Shown: in pieces, positions 49,632 to 58,186 of the stretch
How the letters are laid out: the number at the start of each line of letters is the position of its first letter
How positions within the stretch are numbered: the first letter of the stretch is position 1
Assembly: GCF_009792895.1 (NCBI RefSeq)
Contig: NZ_WSSC01000002.1
Coordinates: 62,001-126,000 of the forward strand
Reading direction: 5' to 3'
Source: Pigmentibacter ruber
Lineage (GTDB): Bacteria > Bdellovibrionota_B > Oligoflexia > Silvanigrellales > Silvanigrellaceae
DNA length: 64,000 bases
The notes under the pieces: generated by a model
Told to the model about the DNA's origin: nothing
The model's input: the letters and a program-made list of their open reading frames with translations, nothing else
The model's database searches: none
Translations under genes and position numbers: made by a program

Positions 49632-51200
49632 ATGCTAAACGAATATGGAATTAAAAATGCTGAAATTTTTCATAACTTATTACCAGCTGAATTATATGAA
49701 CACGCAATTAAATATGAAATGGGTTCTATCATAACTTCTACAGGAGCATTATCTGCAAGATCTGGCGAAAAGACAGGAAGAAGTCCTAAAGATAAACGTA
49801 TTGTAAGACATCCAGAAAGTGAAACATTTGTAAATTGGGGCGATGTAAATATCCCAATTTCTGAAGAAGGATTTAATGCAAATAAGCAAAAAGCTATTGA
49901 TTATTTTAAAAATCAACCTCGTTTGTATGTTTTTGATGTTTTTGCTGGATGGGAAAAATCGTGTCAACTAAAAGTAAGAGTTATTTGTTCCAGACCTTAT
50001 CATGCTTTATTTGTTTCAAATATGTTTATTTTACCTTCAAAAGTTGAATTAGAAAATTTTGGGCAACCAGATTGTATTATTTATAATGCTGGAGCAGAAA
50101 GTGCTAATGAAGATATTCCAGAAGTAACATCTAAAACAAGTATCTGTCTTAATTTAGAAGCTAAAGAAATTGTTATTCTTGGTACTGAATATGCTGGGGA
50201 AATGAAAAAAGGCATTTTTAGTATTATGAATTATTTAATGCCACAAAAAAATATTTTATCAATGCATTGTTCAGTAACTGAAGGTGAGCAAGGAGATGTG
50301 AGTATACTTTTAGGATTATCTGGAACAGGGAAAACAACTCTTTCGGCAGATCCAAAAAGAAAATTAATAGGTGATGATGAACATTGTTGGAGTGAGCAGG
50401 GAATATTTAATATTGAGGGCGGCTGTTACGCTAAATGTGATCATCTTTCTATGGAAAAAGAACCAGATATATTTCAAGCAATTCGTTTTGGAAGTCTATT
50501 AGAAAATGTAATTTTAGATCCGAAATCTAGAGTGGCTGATTATAATGACTTATCAATTACAGAAAATACAAGAGCATCATATAAAATTGATTATATAAAA
50601 AATTCTAAGGTACCATGCGTAACTAGCCATGCAAATAATATAATCTTTTTAACATGTGATGCTTTTGGTGTTTTTCCACCTGTAAGTTTATTAACTTCAG
50701 AACAAGCACTTTATTATTTTATGAGTGGCTATACTGCTAAAATTTCAGGGACTGAGGTTGGAGTAAAAGAGCCTTCAGCAACATTTTCAGCTTGTTTTGG
50801 AGCACCTTTTATGGTGTGTCCACCCCAAAAATATGCAGAATTGTTAGATGAAAAATTAAAAACATTTCCAAAAGTAAAAACTTGGCTCATTAATACTGGC
50901 TGGACTGGTGGAGGCTATGGCTCTGGTGAGCGTATTTCATTGAAATACACAAGGGCAATTCTTGATTCCATTCATGCTGGCACTTTAAAAGATGAAACAT
51001 TCAAAAATTTTGAAGTCTTTAATCTAAAAATACCAGTTAATGTAAGTAATGTTCCAAGCGAAATATTAGATCCAAGAAATACTTGGAGAGATAAAGAAGC
51101 ATATGATTTATCAAGAAAAAAAATAGCCCAAATGTTTATTGAAAATTTCAAAAAGATAAAAGGCAGCTCTTTAATAGCACAAGTGGGTCCACAATTATAA
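49632..51200 (+). CDS. pckA: Phosphoenolpyruvate carboxykinase (ATP)
   Basis: PckA converts oxaloacetate to PEP, the first step of gluconeogenesis. The 522-residue length fits the ATP-type enzyme. It has the P-loop GLSGTGKTTLS near residue 230, the LIGDDEHCW metal site after it, RSPKDKRIV near residue 50, and TGWTGGGYGSGERISL near residue 420. GCGAAGGA precedes the ATG. A large inverted repeat follows as terminator. Together with pta-ackA it suggests growth on amino or organic acids. Confidence 0.97.
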   Translation: MLNEYGIKNAEIFHNLLPAELYEHAIKYEMGSIITSTGALSARSGEKTGRSPKDKRIVRHPESETFVNWGDVNIPISEEGFNANKQKAIDYFKNQPRLYVFDVFAGWEKSCQLKVRVICSRPYHALFVSNMFILPSKVELENFGQPDCIIYNAGAESANEDIPEVTSKTSICLNLEAKEIVILGTEYAGEMKKGIFSIMNYLMPQKNILSMHCSVTEGEQGDVSILLGLSGTGKTTLSADPKRKLIGDDEHCWSEQGIFNIEGGCYAKCDHLSMEKEPDIFQAIRFGSLLENVILDPKSRVADYNDLSITENTRASYKIDYIKNSKVPCVTSHANNIIFLTCDAFGVFPPVSLLTSEQALYYFMSGYTAKISGTEVGVKEPSATFSACFGAPFMVCPPQKYAELLDEKLKTFPKVKTWLINTGWTGGGYGSGERISLKYTRAILDSIHAGTLKDETFKNFEVFNLKIPVNVSNVPSEILDPRNTWRDKEAYDLSRKKIAQMFIENFKKIKGSSLIAQVGPQL

Positions 51201-51240
51201 GTTTGTATTATTATTTATTGAAAAAATTAATTCTTTCCTC

Positions 51241-51308
51241 AAAATAAAGTTAACTTTTTTTTATTCTTGGTTATGGTTAAATAAGAAGAAAAAAGTTAAC
51301 TTTATTTT
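51241..51308 (+). terminator. Long inverted repeat after pckA (terminator)
   Basis: Two perfect 20-base arms, 51241-51260 and 51289-51308, each contain the palindrome AAAGTTAACTTT. A further TTCTT/AAGAA pairing extends the stem toward the loop. The stem is A/T-rich and closes with a T-run. It lies 40 bases after the pckA stop. The size is large for an ordinary terminator. Confidence 0.65.
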
Positions 51309-51421
51309 TTATTATTCTTGCTAAAAATAAAATTTAATTATACTATTAAACATAATTTTATTATTTTTCTAATTCTGTTTTTAATCTAGAATAAATTAAT
51401 TTTTTAAGGTCTATTAAATAA

Positions 51422-51532
51422 ATGAATATTATTAAATTTATTTTGTTATATTTATCTGATTTTTATTTTCTGATATTTGCTAAATATAAAGTGTATTTTT
51501 TTAATGATCTGAAAGAGAAGATTCTCAAATAA
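51422..51532 (+). CDS. Possible 36-codon remnant of the next gene's relative
   Basis: This short frame reads a hydrophobic start followed by FAKYKVYFFNDLKEKIL. The next gene has FGKYKVELINQTKQDLI at the same place after its signal peptide. It may be the decayed start of a tandem copy. There is no ribosome site and the match is short, so chance is quite possible. The rest of the 51309-51561 spacer is AT-rich and otherwise empty. Confidence 0.2.
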   Translation: MNIIKFILLYLSDFYFLIFAKYKVYFFNDLKEKILK

Positions 51533-51561
51533 ACATTTAGAGAATTAATAGGAGTATTAAA

Positions 51562-52056
51562 ATGAAATTTTCCTTGAATTTTTTTTGTTTCTATTTTTCT
51601 TTAATATTTTCAAGTTATGCTTTTGGAAAGTATAAAGTAGAATTAATTAATCAAACAAAACAAGATTTAATTTATAATCATACTTATGAAATATCTTCAA
51701 TTGTTCCTTCTTTTGCTGTATTGATATTAGAAGCTAAAAAGAAAACACATATTCAAGATAATGAAGCTATTTCTTTTAACAACTTTAGAATATCATTTTA
51801 TGATACTGAACAACCATGTTCTTTGATCACCTTTTTTGGAGTTGACTATCCACACGGATGGGGATTGACAATAAAAATAAATGGGAAAGAGATGGGAACA
51901 ATTTGTGCAAATAAAAAAATGTTGGTTGATCCTACAATTCAAGCTCGTTTAGAATATTTCAAAAATGATAACGAAGATAATTATTTACGGTTTTCAAATA
52001 TTGGTTGGTGGCAAAATAGTGATAAATTACCGAGGACTATAACTATTCCTTTATAG
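51562..52056 (+). CDS. Hypothetical secreted protein
   Basis: I do not recognise this 164-residue protein. A signal peptide (about 1-22) is followed by a strand-rich domain with KYKVELINQTKQDLIYNH near its start, two cysteines (in QPCSL and TICAN) that may pair, and several Trp residues. The pattern recalls small beta-sandwich proteins that modulate a surface, but no family is claimed. TAGGAG lies seven bases before the ATG. Confidence 0.75.
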   Translation: MKFSLNFFCFYFSLIFSSYAFGKYKVELINQTKQDLIYNHTYEISSIVPSFAVLILEAKKKTHIQDNEAISFNNFRISFYDTEQPCSLITFFGVDYPHGWGLTIKINGKEMGTICANKKMLVDPTIQARLEYFKNDNEDNYLRFSNIGWWQNSDKLPRTITIPL

Positions 52057-52222
52057 TTCATTGTTTTTATTTTATATTTTTTTGGAAAATTATCTTCTAA
52101 AACCTACCCTAAAAGATCCTAAATTTTTTTAATTAATTTGACTTTAATTCTTTTGTATGATTATAAAATTACTTTTGATGATAGAAAAGTAACTACTTTA
52201 CTCGTTTAAAAGGATTAATAAT

Positions 52223-52912
52223 ATTAAATTTTTATATAAAAGAACTTTTAAATCTCAGATAGTTGGAAAGAATGTAACAAATAATTGTTGGGCTTGTGCA
52301 ATAAATGCAATTAAAAGCAGATCTTACCAAGATGAAATGTATTTTGATAAAATTTCTAGATTAAGTATTGATGGATTTAATAATAATAGTCATGGTTCAT
52401 CTTCAAAAGACTTTATAGAAATTATTAAAGAGGCTGATATAGATTCAATAAACTGTTCTAATTCTCCTAATTTTTATGAATATATAACTAATTTATTAAG
52501 AGCTGATTTTTTAAATCAAATTAATTTACCAAAAAATCAAATGGAAAAAATAAAAATTGAATTATTTAAACAATTTTCTGATCTTCTATCTAGATTTGGT
52601 CCTATCATGTTTTTAAGATACTCAATTGGCAGTGGAGATAATATTCATGCATTATCTCTTATTGATTTGGATGATAAAACAGTTTGTTTATACAATTCTA
52701 TGTATGATAAACCGCAAAATATTTCTTGGGAAGAATTTATAGAAGATGAATTTTCATATTTATTATATTCTTTTTACAGTATAGAAAAAAATGTGATATT
52801 AAAAGATTTATTTGAAAACAATTTTACTTTATTTTTTTACGATAAAAAATTTGTTTTAGAAAATAGCAAAAAATATTTTTCGCATATCAGGCAGTTTTTT
52901 AAAAAGAAATAG
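52223..52912 (+). CDS. Papain-like cysteine protease candidate with non-standard ATT start
   Basis: The first standard start in the open frame is ATG 52337, but the conserved part lies upstream: the same frame reads VTNNCWACAINAIKS just before it, a papain-type Cys-Trp active-site motif. Later GDNIHALSLIDLD has the expected His and CLYNSM a possible third catalytic Asn. The frame is open from 52193 and holds no ATG, GTG or TTG before 52337. AAAAGGA at 52208-52214 sits eight bases before an ATT codon at 52223, which I take as the likely start (about 229 residues). Alternatively the gene lost its start: an in-frame ATG at 52157 is cut off by TAA at 52190. No signal peptide; target unknown. Confidence 0.6.
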   Translation: MKFLYKRTFKSQIVGKNVTNNCWACAINAIKSRSYQDEMYFDKISRLSIDGFNNNSHGSSSKDFIEIIKEADIDSINCSNSPNFYEYITNLLRADFLNQINLPKNQMEKIKIELFKQFSDLLSRFGPIMFLRYSIGSGDNIHALSLIDLDDKTVCLYNSMYDKPQNISWEEFIEDEFSYLLYSFYSIEKNVILKDLFENNFTLFFYDKKFVLENSKKYFSHIRQFFKKK

Positions 52913-52968
52913 CATATGTTTTAATTATTTAAGAAACATTTCTAAAACAAATGGTTTATTATTAGTTA

Positions 52969-53006
52969 AATATAAATCTTTTCAACAATATGAAAAGATT
53001 TATATT
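52969..53006. terminator. 15-bp perfect hairpin between convergent genes
   Basis: AATATAAATCTTTTC (52969-52983) pairs completely with GAAAAGATTTATATT (52992-53006) around an 8-base loop. It lies between the convergent papain-like and amidohydrolase genes, where a shared terminator is expected. The T-runs are weak, so it may work as a transcript-end stabiliser. Confidence 0.5.
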
Positions 53007-53107
53007 CTAATTCGCATTAATTAGTAACAATTAATAAAAATCGACTTTACTATGACTTATAAAATTTTATATATTTAATTTTCTGTTAAAATAAAAATTT
53101 ACAAAAT

Positions 53108-54550
53108 TTAAAGGTTAGAAATTAATTCATCTCTTGCAATAATTTTTCCATTTAAAATAATTTTTTGAATAGAATTTACATGTTCAATTTTATCGAGTGG
53201 ATTTTTATCAAGAAGGATTAAATTTGCGGTCTTATTTTTTGCAATTGAACCTATTTTTGTATCAAGGTTAAGAAATTTAGCATTGTCAATAGTTGCTGCT
53301 TTTAATATTTGAGAATTTGTGACTCCAGCTTTTGACCAATTAAGCATTTCTAAATATCCATTGTATCCTGGTAAATTTGTATGAATTGCGGCAGATGGAG
53401 TATCGCTTCCAAAAAGTAAAAATGCATTACGTTTTGCTAAATAATTTAATGCTTGCTGCCCCTTATTAAAAACTTCAAGAGCCTGTTCTTTAGATATACC
53501 TGATTTTATTTCGTTTGCGACAATCTGATTTTTTTCATTTTTTAGCCAGTCCACTAATTTTTTTGGAATTATTTTCCGCACATCTTCTTGTTCTAAAAAA
53601 TTATGATCATAAAGTGACAATATTCCGTGCATAACTTGTGTAGTTGGTTGATAAGCTATTTTGTAAGTAATAATTTTATTTAGAATATTTTTAACTTCAG
53701 GAGGGAGTTCTTTCGGATTGTAATTAAGATGTCCCCATCTCCATAAACCATGAGCATAACCATCATGATTTAATTCTATTGTTTCATGATATGCTTCAAG
53801 TGAATTCGCATGAATAATAACTGGAATTTTATTCTTATGAGCTTGATCTATGCTATAAATGAAACTCTTTTCTGAAAGGTTAGGTAACGATTCATTTTTT
53901 TCAAAACCTTTTTCATGGTACAGCTTCAAAATAACTCCATTATTATTAATAATATTGTTAATAGCAGTATTTATTTGAGTTTTGTAATTTTTTGCATTGC
54001 TGTCAATAGAATGAAATGAATGATCACTTTTTAAAAAGTGTAAAGGATATCCTCCTTTTTCTGCTATAGGCCCACCACTTATTAATAACTGTGGATGCAA
54101 AATATTTGAATTAAATTCTTCAATTCCTTTTTTATTTCCAAGTGATAAATCAAGAATTGTGGTATATCCAAAATACAAATAACTTTTTGGAAGTTGAGCA
54201 TAATAATTTTTTACAATATCTTTATTTAATTTATTTAGTTTTTGTTGAGATGTCATTCCAGGAATACTTTCAGTATGAGTATGTGAATCTATAAACCCAG
54301 GAACAATATATTTTTGGTTACAATTTATAATATTAATATTTTGAGTTTCATTTTTATATAGTCCTTGTTGGACATTTTCAATAATGTCATTATTAATTTC
54401 AATGTAACCCAGAAAAGGAATAAAATTGTTTTCACTAGTTATTATTAAGGCATTATTTAATATATATCTATTATGTGGAAAGATTGGAAAAATAAAAATT
54501 AATGAAATAATTAAGTAACAGAATTTGCTAATAATTTTTGTTGCCTGCAT
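53108..54550 (-). CDS. Secreted amidohydrolase (imidazolonepropionase-like)
   Basis: The 480-residue protein has an N-terminal signal or anchor (about 8-28) and an amidohydrolase barrel. Metal ligands are visible: PGFIDSHTHTES (HxH near residue 90), LKLYHEKG, VIHANSLEAY, DGYAHGLW and the catalytic Asp in LFGSDTPSA near residue 385. The C-terminal part returns to the composite beta domain (ANLILLDKNPLDKI). The family includes dipeptidases and cyclic imide hydrolases exported to the periplasm. The substrate is not known. AGGAG stands before the ATG. Confidence 0.9.
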   Translation of the reverse strand: MQATKIISKFCYLIISLIFIFPIFPHNRYILNNALIITSENNFIPFLGYIEINNDIIENVQQGLYKNETQNINIINCNQKYIVPGFIDSHTHTESIPGMTSQQKLNKLNKDIVKNYYAQLPKSYLYFGYTTILDLSLGNKKGIEEFNSNILHPQLLISGGPIAEKGGYPLHFLKSDHSFHSIDSNAKNYKTQINTAINNIINNNGVILKLYHEKGFEKNESLPNLSEKSFIYSIDQAHKNKIPVIIHANSLEAYHETIELNHDGYAHGLWRWGHLNYNPKELPPEVKNILNKIITYKIAYQPTTQVMHGILSLYDHNFLEQEDVRKIIPKKLVDWLKNEKNQIVANEIKSGISKEQALEVFNKGQQALNYLAKRNAFLLFGSDTPSAAIHTNLPGYNGYLEMLNWSKAGVTNSQILKAATIDNAKFLNLDTKIGSIAKNKTANLILLDKNPLDKIEHVNSIQKIILNGKIIARDELISNL

Positions 54551-54772
54551 TTGTTTAGTACTCCTATTTGCAAAAAGAAAAAATGATTTATAATTATAGT
54601 TGAGTCAAGTGAAAGTATTTTTTTATTTTTTTAAAATATTGAATACAAATATAAATTTTTTAGATATAAAGGAGAAATTCATAAAATATGAAAAATAATT
54701 AATTGAAGTCTTATTATTTTTATAGTAACTTACCTTGATTTATTGGTATTTTGTTTTGAAAGGATTACGGAA

Positions 54773-55186
54773 ATGAGTTCAATACATCAAAGGCGCGGAC
54801 AATGTCATTGTGGAGCAATTTCTTATATTGTTGAGGGCAAAGAAGTTTATCACTCCTTGTGTCACTGCACTGATTGTCGGTGTTGGTCAGGTGCCCCTAT
54901 GGTGGGATGGATCGCTTTTAAAAATGAACAAATTAAAATTACTGGAAATCCTATTGCGTATGCTTCTTCTAAGAATGCACAACGTTACTTTTGTGGAGCC
55001 TGTGGCACAGGGTTATTTTATCGAAATGAAACTATGCTTCCAGGTTTAATTGATATTCACTCTGGAACGTTAGATGATTTAGACGCAAATCCTCCTGATT
55101 CTCAAGTTATGGTAAAAGAAAGAGTTTCTTGGCTGGATCACTTTGAAAAATTACCTAAATTTCAAACTTACCCAGGCAAAGATTAA
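54773..55186 (+). CDS. GFA/CENP-V-family zinc protein
   Basis: This protein of 137 residues has the GFA-domain zinc cysteines: GQCHCGAI near residue 10, CHCTDCR near residue 32 and CGACGTG near residue 75. Members are often named glutathione-dependent formaldehyde-activating enzymes, though that activity is doubtful for most. I chose ATG 54773, seven bases after AAAGGA; the frame opens at 54743. It is a single gene, divergent from the amidohydrolase. Confidence 0.9.
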   Translation: MSSIHQRRGQCHCGAISYIVEGKEVYHSLCHCTDCRCWSGAPMVGWIAFKNEQIKITGNPIAYASSKNAQRYFCGACGTGLFYRNETMLPGLIDIHSGTLDDLDANPPDSQVMVKERVSWLDHFEKLPKFQTYPGKD

Positions 55187-55234
55187 TCAGAATCCTACGT
55201 GAAGCTTTTCTCTAATTTCAGTGAGTAGAGAGTT

Positions 55235-56701
55235 TCATGTACAAGCTATAATATATTCTTCTCCGCTGCTGGGAAGAAAATCATCTTTTCGATCTTTAAA
55301 ATATAAATTTATGATTTCTTTTTTTCCCACGTGCGTTACTTTTTTAAATCCCGCATTTTTAGCATAAATTAACAGTTCATGCGGTGAGAAGAAACTGAGA
55401 AAAGGTGTACCTGCTTGTTTAGCACGTAATATTACTTGTTTAAAGTTATTTTTTTCTTTTTCTTCGAGTAGTTCAATTGGCAAAATAAAACTCAAAATAA
55501 CAATAGATCCTTTAGGAAATTTTGCGAATTGAGCCAGCAATTGTAAATTTGCTTTTTTGGAAAGATATAATGAAACTCCAGCAATTGCTGTTATTGATGG
55601 AGATTTTAAATCAAATTTAGAATTTATTAATTTTTCATACCAAGAAATTTTTCCCGATAAATCAACAGAAATATAATTCAAATTTTTAGCTTTATTGTAT
55701 CCTAATGCCTTAAATCGTGAAATTTTCCATTCTTGAGTTTCTTTTTTATCAATTTCAAAAATTGATACTTTATTTTCCAATTCAGGGTGACGGTGAACAA
55801 AAGTATCTATCCCTGCTCCAAAAATGAGATATTGCTTTATTCCAAATTTTATTTTTTCAAGAACAATGTCTTCAATAAAACGGCTTCGAGCAACGATACT
55901 TGCTCTAAAACCTTTTGTATTATCTAGATGCATATCAGCTCTTGATTGCCAATCTATCTCAGGATCAATTACTTTTAAAGCAATTTCATCTTTAAAGATA
56001 TGCGGAGGTAAATCTTTTAAAACATGTAAAGCACGCCATAAAGCCACTCGCACAGCGGTAGGATCTGGAGTTAGATTGTTTTTTTTGTAATTGTCAATTT
56101 CTTGCGACTTTATATTTTTTAAATAATTTTCATAAGTTCTTTTTCCTGGCAATAACTTTATTGAATTCCAAGCGGCAATAGCTTCTTTTTTTGATTTATT
56201 CTTTTCAAAAGCAAAAAAATCTCGAATAAATGTCATGTATTCAAACTGTGATCCAATTTTGCTTTTATAATTTTTCTGCTTTTTTAATTCTTCACTTTCA
56301 ATCCAGCCTTTTACTAAATTTCCATAAGTAAGCTCTGTATTATTTTCTAAATTTTTTTTTGCAAATTCTCTTAAATACTCATTAAAATGAAAATTTTTTC
56401 CAATTTGTTGGGCGAAAAATTTTCTTGTTTTAGCATCATTTCTAAAATTTTTAACCAAAGTTTTTAATGTGATATTGTTATCACTATCTTTGACTTTTGA
56501 TTTTTGAGTTGAAATTTTTTTAGGTAATTTTGTGCCAGTTTTTAAAAAATGTTCAATTTGTTTTTGCAATTCTTCTTTTGAACCAGAAGTTGGAAGCTTA
56601 TATTTTGTACAAAAAGCTCTTAATTCTTCTTTAAGCCAATAATAATTTAAGAAATCTTCCATAGTAATTTTTGTTGTTAATAAAGGTCTCTTAGATATCA
56701 T
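55235..56701 (-). CDS. SAP domain - DUF6434 - SAM-dependent methyltransferase fusion
   Basis: This protein of 488 residues appears to be a fusion. Residues 10-60 have a SAP-like helix pair (WLKEELRAFCTKYKLPTSG). Residues about 70-195 match the DUF6434 pattern that normally follows SAP in small proteins (RKFFAQQIGKNFHFN, FIRDFFAFEKNKSKKEAI, LLPGKRTYENY). Residues about 215-488 are a leucine-carboxyl-methyltransferase-type domain: KGFRASIVARSRFIEDIV, LIFGAGIDTFVHRHPE (SAM site) and VSIFEID. The first part may bind nucleic acid, the second probably O-methylates a small molecule. AGGAAA precedes the ATG. No partner gene is evident. Confidence 0.82.
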   Translation of the reverse strand: MISKRPLLTTKITMEDFLNYYWLKEELRAFCTKYKLPTSGSKEELQKQIEHFLKTGTKLPKKISTQKSKVKDSDNNITLKTLVKNFRNDAKTRKFFAQQIGKNFHFNEYLREFAKKNLENNTELTYGNLVKGWIESEELKKQKNYKSKIGSQFEYMTFIRDFFAFEKNKSKKEAIAAWNSIKLLPGKRTYENYLKNIKSQEIDNYKKNNLTPDPTAVRVALWRALHVLKDLPPHIFKDEIALKVIDPEIDWQSRADMHLDNTKGFRASIVARSRFIEDIVLEKIKFGIKQYLIFGAGIDTFVHRHPELENKVSIFEIDKKETQEWKISRFKALGYNKAKNLNYISVDLSGKISWYEKLINSKFDLKSPSITAIAGVSLYLSKKANLQLLAQFAKFPKGSIVILSFILPIELLEEKEKNNFKQVILRAKQAGTPFLSFFSPHELLIYAKNAGFKKVTHVGKKEIINLYFKDRKDDFLPSSGEEYIIACT

Positions 56702-56916
56702 AATTTCCTAATTAGCTAATTAATGAGAAAATAGTTAAATTTTATTATTACATTAAAATTTTTATTTTTAAAGTAGTGTATTTCATTTTTATATTCATTA
56801 GGACTTTTTATTTTTGAATTGGAATTTAAGAAAATGCTGTTTTTAATTTAGATTTTAAGATATAATCTGTTAATAATAGAGAATGAATATTACATAAATG
56901 ATAAAGGATTGAGATA

Positions 56917-57711
56917 ATGCAAAATAAATTTTTAACTCAATATGGTCCTTGGGGCGTAATTACAGGTGCTTCCGATGGAATAGGAAAGGCATTAGCATAC
57001 CAACTAGCACAACAAGGACTAAATTTAATTTTAATAGCACGTCGGGATGAGCTTTTACAGGAAATCTCAGCAGATATTGTTAAACAATATAAAATTGAAG
57101 TAAAAATATTATCAATTGATTTAGTAAAACCAAATGCTTTAGAAATCATTAAAATCTTTTGTAAAGAATATAAAATAGGCTTATTTGCTGCGATAGCAGG
57201 ATTTGGGACATCTGGAGAATTTATTAAAAATGACATAAAAAATGAAATAAATATGTTAGAAGTAAATTGTAAAGCAGTCTTAGAACAAGTACATTATTTT
57301 GCAAATATTTTTTTAATGCAAAAAAGGGGTGGAATTTTTTTAATGGGGTCTTTAGTTGGATTTCAAGGAGTCCCTTATAGTGCTAATTATGCTGCATCAA
57401 AAGCATATATTCAAAGCTTGGCAGAAGGGTTGTATTTTGAACTTAAGGAATATGGAGTTGATGTTTTATGCTGCGCTCCAGGGCCAGTTCAATCAGGATT
57501 TGCTACAAGAGCGAAAATGAAATTAGCTAATACTGCCGATCCAAATGTTATTGCTAAAGGAATGGTTAAAAATTTAGGAAAATCTCTGACTGTAAGGCCA
57601 GGATTTATAGCAAAGTTTTTGGGATGGTCTTTAATTACACTGCCAAGATTTTTTCGAATTTTAATAATGAAAAATATTATGCACGATTTTACAAAGCATC
57701 AGAGAAATTAA
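56917..57711 (+). CDS. Short-chain dehydrogenase/reductase
   Basis: The 264-residue protein is a classical SDR. The cofactor motif is VITGASDGIGKAL (about 12-24), with IARRDEL after strand 2 suggesting NADP preference. The catalytic set includes Ser in LMGSLVG and Tyr-x3-Lys in NYAASKAY near residue 160. The wording is close to 17-beta-hydroxysteroid/ketoacyl reductases such as YqjQ/DltE types. The C-terminus has a hydrophobic segment that may touch the membrane. AAAGGA precedes the ATG. Confidence 0.92.
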   Translation: MQNKFLTQYGPWGVITGASDGIGKALAYQLAQQGLNLILIARRDELLQEISADIVKQYKIEVKILSIDLVKPNALEIIKIFCKEYKIGLFAAIAGFGTSGEFIKNDIKNEINMLEVNCKAVLEQVHYFANIFLMQKRGGIFLMGSLVGFQGVPYSANYAASKAYIQSLAEGLYFELKEYGVDVLCCAPGPVQSGFATRAKMKLANTADPNVIAKGMVKNLGKSLTVRPGFIAKFLGWSLITLPRFFRILIMKNIMHDFTKHQRN

Positions 57712-57764
57712 ATCAAGTTTATTTTTAATAATGCAATTGTATTCATAAATTTTTTAATAAGGAA

Positions 57765-58108
57765 CTAACTTTTTTGGGTAGTTAAATATTCAAGTACATC
57801 ATCAGCTGCTTTGGTTGATGGGAATACGGGATAGAAAAATTTAGTAATTATAACGCTTTCAATTATTAGTGTAAGCCTTTTTAACAAAGTCATATTAGCA
57901 ACATTAAATGTTGGTAAGTGTAAAGCTTTTGTGAACTCTAAAAAAACACAACAACTTTATTTTTTATTGTGCTTAAATTAACTAATTTATTAGATGTTTA
58001 AGATAACAATATGTTTGGTAATTTAAAGTTAACTAAATGTGAACAAGCACCATCATCTTGGGGAATTGGTAGATTTTTTGGTATATCAAATAAACTGTCT
58101 TTTCGCAT
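57765..58108 (-). pseudogene. Peroxiredoxin (AhpC/TSA-type) pseudogene
   Basis: The apparent gap holds a broken peroxiredoxin on the minus strand. From ATG 58108 (AGGA upstream) it reads LFDIPKNLPIPQDDGACSHL, then LPNILLS, a TAA stop at 57998-58000, then TSNKLVNLSTIKNKVVVFF. After a stop and a shift of frame comes a well-kept C-terminus, LHLPTFNVANMTLLKRLTLI and FFYPVFPSTKAADDVLEYL, ending at TAG 57765. The middle third, with the catalytic cysteine, is missing. One nonsense change and one internal deletion explain it. The decay looks recent because the ends are still readable. Confidence 0.8.
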
Positions 58109-58186
58109 ATAAAATTCCTACTAACTTTTTTAAATAATTTTATAAAAAAAGTAAGAAATTGAACAATAAGGTATTTTTAGAAAAAG

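Noticed and set aside
49588-49638. 16-codon open frame overlapping the pckA start, a possible leader peptide
   Set aside because: It has no ribosome site and no regulatory codon run; short frames are frequent in such AT-rich leaders.
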